From DATMGU01 sp035555315 (GTDB lineage Bacteria > Pseudomonadota > Alphaproteobacteria > ATCC43930 > CGMCC-115725): a DNA stretch of 31,663 nt. Of the stretch, positions 26,211 through 31,663 are shown in pieces. Within the stretch, counting starts at the first letter, position 1. Each line of letters starts with the position of its first letter. Where the stretch lies: positions 1 to 31,663 of the forward strand of contig DATMGU010000048.1 in NCBI GenBank assembly GCA_035555315.1. The letters are read 5' to 3'. The notes beneath the pieces are model-generated. The model made no database searches. It was given only the letters and a program-made list of their open reading frames with translations, and was not told the origin of the DNA. The position numbers were made by a program, and so were the translations under genes.

Positions 26211-26232
26211 AACCTAGACGTATGTTTAGGTT
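26211..26232. promoter_or_regulatory. Small inverted repeat before the DUF4160 gene
   Basis: AACCTA (26211-26216) is inverted at 26227-26232 (TAGGTT) with a 10-base spacer, ending 16 bases before ATG 26249. It could be an operator for the DUF4160/DUF2442 pair. At six bases per arm, chance is possible. Confidence 0.25.
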
Positions 26233-26248
26233 TCTGTCATTGCTCCAT

Positions 26249-26494
26249 ATGCCAACTGTTCTAACATTCAAAAACATTCGGATAGCGATCTATTCGAACG
26301 ATCATCCACCCCCGCATGTGCACGCGATCCGGCGGGATGGCGCGCGGGCGGAGATGGACTTGAATTGCCCGCGTGGCCCGGTTGTGTTGGTCGATCAGGC
26401 CGGGTTTCGCAGGCTCGAAATCGCGGAGATTGGCACGGCTGTGGCGGCGGCACTCCCCGTGATCTGCACAAAATGGAGAGAGCTTCATGGCTGA
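26249..26494 (+). CDS. DUF4160 domain protein
   Basis: The 81-residue protein begins MPTVLTFKNIRIAIYSNDHPPPHVHA, the hallmark start of DUF4160, with the His-rich HPPPHVH. ATG 26249 is chosen because it gives this family N-terminus; an in-frame ATG at 26222 adds nine unrelated residues. Function is unknown in the family. It overlaps the DUF2442 gene by eight bases, the usual pairing of these two families. The first 60 bases are notably AT-richer than neighbouring genes, suggesting acquisition. Confidence 0.85.
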   Translation: MPTVLTFKNIRIAIYSNDHPPPHVHAIRRDGARAEMDLNCPRGPVVLVDQAGFRRLEIAEIGTAVAAALPVICTKWRELHG

Positions 26495-26882
26495 ATTCGA
26501 GACTCTTTCGGAACAAGAATTCGACGCGATCACCCGGCGGACAGCGGAACGCATGAAGCGCCAGCTCCTCGCGGTGTCGGCCCGTTACGATCGACGCGGC
26601 GGGCGCGTGATGATCACCTTGAACAATGGGACTGTCGTCGGTTTTCCGCTCTCCGTCCTACCCGGCTTGGAACGCGCGACGCCCGACGATCTGCGAAAAA
26701 TCGAGATCGAGGGCGGAGGGTACGGACTACATGTCGCAAGGCTCGATGCGGATATCTCGGTCCCCCAGCTCCTTGCGGACCAACTCGGATCGACCACGAT
26801 GAGACGAGCCATGTCCAGGTCGACCGCATCCAAAGCCAACGGCCGCATGGGCGGTCGGCCGAGAAAAGACGCGGTGGCTTAG
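26487..26882 (+). CDS. DUF2442 domain protein
   Basis: The 131-residue protein has a basic helical N-terminus (residues 1-35), the DUF2442 core around 41-95 (MITLNNGTVVGFPLSVLPGLE through GYGLHVARLDADISVPQLL) and an Arg/Lys-rich tail ending GRPRKDAVA that may contact nucleic acid. GGAGAG precedes the ATG. It is paired with DUF4160 on the same strand. Such pairs occur often in mobile or stress-related settings and have been suspected of toxin-antitoxin-like behaviour; nothing here proves it. Confidence 0.85.
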   Translation: MAEFETLSEQEFDAITRRTAERMKRQLLAVSARYDRRGGRVMITLNNGTVVGFPLSVLPGLERATPDDLRKIEIEGGGYGLHVARLDADISVPQLLADQLGSTTMRRAMSRSTASKANGRMGGRPRKDAVA

Positions 26883-26935
26883 GGACTGTCGACCTTCGTA
26901 ATCGCGATCGGCCGAGCGCTCACGCCCCCGATAGC

Positions 26936-27478
26936 TTATTTCCCGGCCTTTTCATCGGCCGCGCGCTTGACGCCAGCCAGGATCATATCGGCCGCCGCCG
27001 CCGCGTCGACCCAGCTCTTCACCTTGACCCATTTGTTCTTTTCCAGGTCTTTGTAATGGGCGAAGAAATGGCCGATCTGCTCGAGCAGGATCTCCGGCAA
27101 GTCGTCGTAATTTTTGATCTTGGTGTAGTACGGGTGCAGCTTGTCGACCGGCACCGCCAGGATCTTTTCGTCGACGCCGCTTTCGTCCTCCATCATCATG
27201 GCGCCGATCGGCCGGCAACGGATCACCACCCCGGGCGCCACCGGGCAGGGGCCGATCACCATGCAATCCACCGGGTCGCCGTCATCGCTCAGCGTGTGCG
27301 GGATGAAGCCGTAATTCGCCGGGTAGAACATCGCGGTATGCAGGAACCGGTCGACGAACAGCGCCCCCGACTCCTTGTCGAGCTCATATTTGATCGGCAC
27401 GCCACCCTGCGGGATCTCGATGACGACATGGATGTCGTGCGGGGGGTTGGGGCCGATCGAAATCTTGTTGATGTCCAT
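26936..27478 (-). CDS. ppa: Inorganic pyrophosphatase (family I)
   Basis: This enzyme splits pyrophosphate to two phosphates, pulling biosynthetic reactions forward. The 180-residue length fits soluble family I enzymes. Active-site residues are visible: E21 and K30 in the EIPQGG...KYE region, FYPANYGFIPHT (51-62), the metal-binding DDGDPVD with D66, D68 and D71, and MEDESGVDEK with D103. ATG 27478 gives the canonical MDINKI start with AGGA eight bases upstream; a 14-residue longer frame is not supported. It lies downstream of ampG on the same strand after 138 bases. Confidence 0.97.
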   Translation of the reverse strand: MDINKISIGPNPPHDIHVVIEIPQGGVPIKYELDKESGALFVDRFLHTAMFYPANYGFIPHTLSDDGDPVDCMVIGPCPVAPGVVIRCRPIGAMMMEDESGVDEKILAVPVDKLHPYYTKIKNYDDLPEILLEQIGHFFAHYKDLEKNKWVKVKSWVDAAAAADMILAGVKRAADEKAGK

Positions 27479-27616
27479 ATCGAAATCCTGGCTGGGCGGT
27501 GATTTTCCGGGGCGACGCAAGCGCCGAGACTGGACGCTTTTAGCAGATCCGGCGGCGGCTCGCCTGCGCTTTGACGTCGCGGTGTCGCATTAGGCCGCGC
27601 GGTCTCGATCGGTCGC

Positions 27617-28903
27617 TTACGACGCTTGACCCTGTGGCAAGCCACCCTTCGCCAGCGGGATCGCCGGCCTCTGCCGGCGCAGCAGCCAGACCAGCAGCAG
27701 CAAGCCTGGGATCGCCATGGCCGTCGCGAAGCCGAAAAAGCCGATCCAGCCCAGCTGATCGGCGACCGCGCCGCCCAGCGAGGCGAGGAAGGTCCGGGGC
27801 ACCGCCATCAGTGACGACAGCAGGGCATATTGGGTCGCCGTATAGGCGGGACTGCACAGCCCGGAGAGATAGGCCACGAACGCCGCCGATCCCATGCCGC
27901 CGGCGATGTTTTCCGTCGCCACCGACAGGGTCAGCACCCCGACATCCGGACCGGCGAGCGCCACCGGTATGTACATGAGGTTCGATGCCATCTGCAGCAC
28001 GCCGCATACCAGCAGCGCCCGCATCACGCCCAGCCGATGGACGATGATGCCGCCCAGAAAGATGCCCAGCATAGCGGCGCCGACCCCGAACAGCTTGCTG
28101 ACATTGGCGATGTCGGTGTTGCTGAACCCGGTATCGACATAAAACACATTCGCCAGATGCCCGGCGGTCGCGTCGCCCAGCTTGTACAGCAGGATGAACA
28201 GCAGGATCAGGATCCAGCCGGGTTTGCGCATGAAATCGGCAAACGGGTCCAGCACGGCGGTTTTCAGCCAATCGCCCGCCGGTGCCGCCGGCGCGCGCGG
28301 TTCCGGGGTCAGCAACACCGTGGCGACGCCGATCAGCATCAGGGCGGCCATGAATCGATAGGTGGCCTGCCAGCCGACCGCGTCGGCCAGATAGAGCGCG
28401 CCGGCGCCCGAGGCGATCATGCCCAGGCGATACCCCAACTGCGTCGCGGCGGCGCCGGCACCTTGCTGTTCGGCGGTCAGCAAGTCCACGCGGAACGCGT
28501 CGATGACGATGTCCTGGCTGGCTGACAGGAACGCCACGACGACCGTGCAGGCCGCCAAGGCCGTGACATTGACCGTCGGATCGCATTGCCCCAGCGCCAG
28601 GAGCGCCAGCAGCAGGCCGATCTGCAGCAGCACCGCCCAGCTCCGCCGCCGGCCGAGCCACCGCGTCAGCAGCGGCACCGGTAAACGGTCGACCAGCGGC
28701 GACCAGGCGAATTTCCACGTATAGGCGAGGCCCGCCAGGCCGAACAGGCTGATATCGGTCCGCGAGATCCCTGCCTGGCGCAGCCATACCGATAGCGTGC
28801 TGAAGGTCAGGGCCAGGGGCAGGCCGCTGGAAAATCCCATCAACAGGATCGCCAGCAGCCGGGGCTCCCGATAGGCCGCCAAGCCCCTGATCAGCGCGCT
28901 CAT
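27617..28903 (-). CDS. ampG: AmpG-like muropeptide permease (MFS transporter)
   Basis: AmpG imports cell-wall anhydro-muropeptides for recycling. The 428-residue product has about twelve membrane spans and family segments including YREPRLLAILLMGFSSGLPLAL near the N-terminus, LAGLAYTWKFAWSPLVDR, FLSASQDIVIDAFRVDLL and ATQYALLSSLMAVPRT. It is somewhat short, lacking long C-terminal extra helices. No ampD or ampR is nearby. It starts 39 bases after the cyclophilin stop on the same strand, so they may share a transcript. The ribosome site before ATG 28903 is weak. Confidence 0.92.
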   Translation of the reverse strand: MSALIRGLAAYREPRLLAILLMGFSSGLPLALTFSTLSVWLRQAGISRTDISLFGLAGLAYTWKFAWSPLVDRLPVPLLTRWLGRRRSWAVLLQIGLLLALLALGQCDPTVNVTALAACTVVVAFLSASQDIVIDAFRVDLLTAEQQGAGAAATQLGYRLGMIASGAGALYLADAVGWQATYRFMAALMLIGVATVLLTPEPRAPAAPAGDWLKTAVLDPFADFMRKPGWILILLFILLYKLGDATAGHLANVFYVDTGFSNTDIANVSKLFGVGAAMLGIFLGGIIVHRLGVMRALLVCGVLQMASNLMYIPVALAGPDVGVLTLSVATENIAGGMGSAAFVAYLSGLCSPAYTATQYALLSSLMAVPRTFLASLGGAVADQLGWIGFFGFATAMAIPGLLLLVWLLRRQRPAIPLAKGGLPQGQAS

Positions 28904-28942
28904 CGGCGGGTCTATGGGGTCAGAGGGGCGGCTTCGCCGCGA

Positions 28943-29509
28943 TCAGGACTTCTTCTCGGCGTCGGCGGCGACCTGCATGCGGATGATGTGGTCGGGGTTG
29001 CTGACCGTGCCGTTGCGGGCGGCGTCGCCCTTCTTGATGGCGTCGATGAATTCCATGCCCGAGGTGACCTTGCCCCAGATCGTGTATTGGTTGTCGAGCC
29101 ACGGCGCATCCGCCAGAACGATGAAGAACTGGCTGTCGGCGGAGTTCGGGTCGCTGCTGCGCGCCATCGAGACGACGCCGCGAAGGTGTTTCTCGCGCGA
29201 GAATTCCGCCGCGATCTTGGTGCCCGACCCGCCGGTGCCATTGCCCTTGGGATCGCCGGTCTGCGCCATGAAGCCGTCGATCACCCGATGGAACACCAGC
29301 CCGTCGTAAAAGCCGCTCCGGGTCAGCGCCTTGACCTGGGCCACATGCTTGGGGGCGAGGTCGGGCCGCATTTCGATGACGACCCGTCCGGCGGGCACGT
29401 CCATGTAAATCGTGTTTTCAAGATCCGCGGCCATGGCCGGTGTTCCTCCGATGACGATGATGGCGATCACGGCAAGCCATCTCAGCAGACTTGGCATTCG
29501 CGTTCCCAT
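28943..29509 (-). CDS. Exported cyclophilin-type peptidylprolyl isomerase
   Basis: Cyclophilins speed cis-trans isomerisation at proline bonds. The 188-residue product has a signal sequence (hydrophobic about 8-22, PAMAA cleavage near 27), so it should act in the periplasm. The catalytic LVFHRVIDGFMAQTGDPKGNGTGGSG segment contains the key Arg, Phe and Gln, and QFFIV, LDNQYTIWGKV and GMEFID follow. ATG 29509 is chosen for the AGGAA site nine bases upstream; a longer frame to 29665 runs through an inverted repeat and has no signal-like start. ampG lies downstream. Confidence 0.93.
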   Translation of the reverse strand: MGTRMPSLLRWLAVIAIIVIGGTPAMAADLENTIYMDVPAGRVVIEMRPDLAPKHVAQVKALTRSGFYDGLVFHRVIDGFMAQTGDPKGNGTGGSGTKIAAEFSREKHLRGVVSMARSSDPNSADSQFFIVLADAPWLDNQYTIWGKVTSGMEFIDAIKKGDAARNGTVSNPDHIIRMQVAADAEKKS

Positions 29510-29527
29510 CCGGTTGTTCCTGATAAT

Positions 29528-29563
29528 CCCTGGCCGGACCATAACCGACGCGTCCGGCCAGGG
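29528..29563. repeat. 12-bp perfect inverted repeat before the cyclophilin gene
   Basis: CCCTGGCCGGAC (29528-29539) and GTCCGGCCAGGG (29552-29563) are perfect inverted copies separated by 12 bases. They lie 19 bases upstream of the cyclophilin ATG and about 90 bases upstream of the divergent nucleotidyltransferase-family gene. This may be a regulator site or a leader hairpin. Confidence 0.65.
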
Positions 29564-29653
29564 AAAGCGCTGGCGGAAAGCCCCCCGCGCTTTCGGGGGA
29601 GGTGTCGCGACGGCTTGCGGCGATGCTCGGCCCCACGGCATCCTGGCGTTGCC

Positions 29654-30241
29654 ATGCCCGACCACCCCATCCCCTCCGACGCCGATAAGTTCATCGATCA
29701 GGCGCTTACCAACCCGTTGAACCGGATTATTCTAGAGCGGTTGCCGACGCTCGGCTTGCCGGATGCCTGGCTGGTCGCGGGTTGCCTCTACCAGACGGTC
29801 TGGAACCGGCTGGCCGGCCGCTCGCCCGGCGCGCTGATCAAGGATTACGACATCTTCTATTTCGACGATGCCGATCTCAGCTGGGACGCGGAGGATCGGG
29901 CGATCCGCCGGGCCGAGCGGTGTTTCGCCGATCTTGGCATCACAGTCGAATTGCGCAACCAGGCGCGCGTCCATCTCTGGTATGCCGAACGCTTCGGCCC
30001 CGGCTATCCGGCGCTCCGCTCCAGCCGTGACGGCATCGATCGCTATCTGGTCGAATGCACCTGCGTCGCCCTCGCCCCCACACCCGGCGGCGCACCCGAA
30101 CTCTACGCGCCCTACGGCCTCGGCGACCTCTATGACGGCATCCTGCGGCCCAACCCGATCAACCCGCGGCCCGCCTTGTTTGCCGCCAAGGCGGCGAGCT
30201 ACCGGGCGCGCTGGCCGTGGTTGAGGGTCGCCGGGATCTAG
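29654..30241 (+). CDS. Nucleotidyltransferase family protein (NTP_transf_6/DUF925-like)
   Basis: The 195-residue protein resembles the small stand-alone nucleotidyltransferase-like family once called DUF925. Landmarks are WLVAGCLYQTVWNRLAG, followed by KDYDIFYFDDADLSWDAED, which holds the DXD metal site (D-Y-D), and an Arg-rich central helix. RVHLWYAERFG and a C-terminal NPINPRPALFAAKAASYRARWPWL block complete it. The substrate is unknown. ATG 29654 has no clear Shine-Dalgarno. It sits 44 bases before the RelE/Xre pair on the same strand; a functional link is possible but unproven. Confidence 0.82.
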   Translation: MPDHPIPSDADKFIDQALTNPLNRIILERLPTLGLPDAWLVAGCLYQTVWNRLAGRSPGALIKDYDIFYFDDADLSWDAEDRAIRRAERCFADLGITVELRNQARVHLWYAERFGPGYPALRSSRDGIDRYLVECTCVALAPTPGGAPELYAPYGLGDLYDGILRPNPINPRPALFAAKAASYRARWPWLRVAGI

Positions 30242-30251
30242 GGGATTTTGC

Positions 30252-30280
30252 TTTCCAAAACTACCCCATTGGGGTATATG
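30252..30280 (+). promoter_or_regulatory. Promoter and palindromic operator of the RelE/Xre pair
   Basis: TACCCCATTGGGGTA (30262-30276) is a perfect 15-bp palindrome. It lies between a possible -35 TTTCCA (30252-30257) and a -10 TATATG (30275-30280) 17 bases apart, and overlaps the -10. This is the expected layout for autorepression by the Xre-type antitoxin. Transcription would start at about 30287, next to the toxin ATG, so the message may be leaderless. Confidence 0.6.
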
Positions 30281-30285
30281 ATTTC

Positions 30286-30672
30286 ATGGGTGAGCGTCCG
30301 ATATCCGTCATCGAACTCTCGACATTCGTCCGATCGGCGGAAGCGGCAGGAATGGGCGAGGCCGAGCGTGGCGAACTGGTTAATTTCCTTGCCCAAAATC
30401 CACGGGCTGGAGATGTCATCAAGGAAACCGGTGGCGTTCGCAAGCTGCGCTGGGCACGTGCTGGCGCAGGCAAACGCGGTGGTTATCGGGCGATTTATTT
30501 CTATTTCGACGATGAGGTGCCGATTTACGCGATCCTCGTCTATGGCAAAGGCCGCCAGGCGGATTTGAATCCGGCCCAGCGGAAGGCTGCGGCAAAATTC
30601 GTCGAGGAGCTGAAGAAGGAGTTCCGGACGGCACGAGGTGGAAAGGTAGGAGCAGATGAACGACTTCGGTAG
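30286..30672 (+). CDS. RelE/HigB-like toxin of a type II toxin-antitoxin pair
   Basis: The 128-residue product starts at MGERPISVIELSTFVRSAEAAGM, matching the RelE-like family in which the toxin gene comes first. The RelE core is visible: LRWARAGAGKRGGYRAIYFYFD and the C-terminal strand IYAILVYGKGRQADLN, with basic residues typical of ribosome-dependent mRNA endonucleases. The last 30 residues are Lys/Arg-rich. ATG 30286 is chosen on family grounds; upstream sequence in frame from 30217 belongs to the preceding gene's end. It overlaps the antitoxin gene by 17 bases. Base composition before it is AT-richer than the neighbourhood. Confidence 0.83.
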   Translation: MGERPISVIELSTFVRSAEAAGMGEAERGELVNFLAQNPRAGDVIKETGGVRKLRWARAGAGKRGGYRAIYFYFDDEVPIYAILVYGKGRQADLNPAQRKAAAKFVEELKKEFRTARGGKVGADERLR

Positions 30673-30979
30673 CATGCTGCTTGAAGGATTGAGTGAGGCT
30701 GTCGAGCACGCCAAGGGCCGTCGGACCAATGCGCGTGAGCGTGTCGTCATGGTCCGGGTTCCCGCCCAAATCGACGTGGCGGCGATTCGCCAGCGCCTCG
30801 GCATGAATCGCCCGGCCTTCGCGGCACGTTTCGGCTTCAACGTTAAGACGCTGACCAAATGGGAGACGGGCGAGCGGGCACCGGAAGGGCCGACACGCGC
30901 CTATCTGACGGTGATCGACCGCAATCCGGAAGCCGTGGAGCAGGCGCTTTCGGGAGCGGACGTCGAAACAGCGGCTTAG
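30656..30979 (+). CDS. Xre/HigA-like antitoxin with helix-turn-helix
   Basis: The 107-residue product has an N-terminal region (1-35) expected to neutralise the toxin, and a helix-turn-helix at about 40-75 (DVAAIRQRLGMNRPAFAARFGFNVKTLTKWETGERAPEG), the Xre pattern in which KTLTKWE is the recognition helix. GGAG lies three bases before the ATG. The toxin-first order with overlap is typical of HigBA-type systems. It probably binds the palindrome at 30262-30276 and represses its own operon. It is convergent with typA, with 19 bases between the stops. Confidence 0.87.
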   Translation: MNDFGSMLLEGLSEAVEHAKGRRTNARERVVMVRVPAQIDVAAIRQRLGMNRPAFAARFGFNVKTLTKWETGERAPEGPTRAYLTVIDRNPEAVEQALSGADVETAA

Positions 30980-30986
30980 CTAGGCC

Positions 30987-31000
30987 GACCAAATTTGGTC
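30987..31000. terminator. 14-bp palindrome between the antitoxin and typA stops
   Basis: GACCAAATTTGGTC is a perfect palindrome lying between the two convergent genes; its last two bases are part of the typA stop. It could be a weak two-way terminator or a mark of the insertion junction. No T run follows. Confidence 0.35.
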
Positions 31001-31663
31001 AGCTCGCCGCGGCCGACCGGCCGGCCCGCTTGCGCTCGTTCGGGTCGAGCAGGCGCTTGCGCAGCCTGATGCTCTTGGGCGTCACCTCGACCAGCTCCTC
31101 GTCCTCGATATAGGCGATGGCTTGTTCGAGAGTCATCATCCGGGGCGGCGTCAGCCGGACGGCCTCGTCCTTCGAGGTCGTCCGGATGTTGGTCAACTGC
31201 TTGCCCTTCAGCGGATTGACCTCCAGGTCGTTCTCGCGGGTATGCTCGCCGATGATCATGCCTTGATAGACCGGCGTGCCGGGCGTGATGAACATCGGGC
31301 CGCGATCTTCGAGGTTCCACAGCGCATAGGCCACCGCGGCGCCATCGCCATTGGAGATCAGCACGCCGTTGCGCCGGCCCTCGATCGGCCCCTTATAGGG
31401 CGCATAGCCGTGGAACAGCCGGCTCATCAGCCCGGTGCCGCGCGTATCGGTCATGAAATCGCCCTGATAGCCGATCAGGCCGCGCGACGGGCATAGGAAG
31501 GTCAGGCGCAGCTTGCCGCCGCCGGACGGCCGCATGTCCTGCATATCCGCCTTCCGCAGGCTCATCTTCTCGACGACGACGCCGGAAAATTCCTCGTCGA
31601 CGTCGATCTGCACTTCCTCGATCGGCTCCAGCCGCTGACCGTTCTCGGTCTTGTACAGCACGC
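30999..31663 (-). CDS. typA: GTP-binding protein TypA/BipA, C-terminal part (cut by window edge)
   Basis: TypA is a ribosome-associated translational GTPase used in stress and ribosome assembly. Only the last 221 codons are present; the GTPase domain is beyond the right edge. Visible are the EF-G domain V-like part, with PSRGLIGYQGDFMTDTRGTGLM, and the BipA-specific C-terminal domain with RRNGVLISNGDGAAVAYALWNLEDRG, YQGMIIGEHTRENDLEVNP and DEAVRLTPPRMMTLEQAIAYIEDEELVEVTPKSIRLRKR. The match to E. coli BipA is clear over the whole segment. Confidence 0.97.
   Translation of the reverse strand, partial: VLYKTENGQRLEPIEEVQIDVDEEFSGVVVEKMSLRKADMQDMRPSGGGKLRLTFLCPSRGLIGYQGDFMTDTRGTGLMSRLFHGYAPYKGPIEGRRNGVLISNGDGAAVAYALWNLEDRGPMFITPGTPVYQGMIIGEHTRENDLEVNPLKGKQLTNIRTTSKDEAVRLTPPRMMTLEQAIAYIEDEELVEVTPKSIRLRKRLLDPNERKRAGRSAAAS

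Overview
The window is GC-rich, tightly packed bacterial chromosome with strong G/C third-position codon bias. Gene content and order suggest an alphaproteobacterium, probably Rhodospirillales-like: rph-rdgB-hemW beside hrcA-grpE-dnaK-dnaJ, glnD close to mutS, and phoR-pstSCAB-phoU-phoB. I see no prophage, insertion sequence, CRISPR array, tRNA or rRNA. Most of the window is conserved housekeeping. The accessory material is limited to a GH10 glycoside hydrolase gene, a DUF4160/DUF2442 pair, and a nucleotidyltransferase next to a RelE/Xre toxin-antitoxin pair.

Region 1 (1-3750, minus strand): a possible truncated gene start at the left edge, then hemW, rdgB and rph packed as an operon (nucleotide-pool cleaning, tRNA 3' maturation, heme insertion). 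An exported alpha/beta hydrolase lies upstream. Region 2 (3849-10085, plus strand): the heat-shock cluster hrcA-grpE-dnaK-dnaJ followed by a polytopic membrane protein. The grpE-dnaK gap holds a promoter candidate inside a long inverted repeat and a second leader hairpin; a 12-bp stem hairpin follows dnaK. Region 3 (10086-18500): a DUF883 protein with a possible translationally coupled mini-ORF, a tiny minus-strand ORF, then glnD (PII uridylylation), a Tat-exported GH10 enzyme and mutS, all on the minus strand. A small membrane protein diverges from mutS.

Region 4 (18505-26153, plus strand): a GFA-type zinc protein, then the phosphate regulon phoR-pstS-pstC-pstA-pstB-phoU-phoB. A Pho box very similar to the Escherichia coli one lies upstream of pstS. 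The Pst transporter imports phosphate and also signals through PhoU to the PhoR/PhoB two-component system. Stop/start overlaps (pstA/pstB, phoU/phoB) show tight coupling, and a hairpin after pstS probably sets its excess over the other components. Region 5 (26154-31663): the DUF4160/DUF2442 pair, then on the minus strand a cyclophilin, an AmpG-like permease and inorganic pyrophosphatase. Next come a nucleotidyltransferase-family protein and the RelE/Xre pair on the plus strand, and finally the C-terminal third of typA/bipA running off the right edge.

Nothing seen is clearly a new system. The best leads are non-coding: the dnaK leader structures, tandem direct repeats before phoR, the palindromic operator of the toxin-antitoxin pair, and the 12-bp inverted repeat before the cyclophilin. 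The two small accessory gene pairs are the next best.
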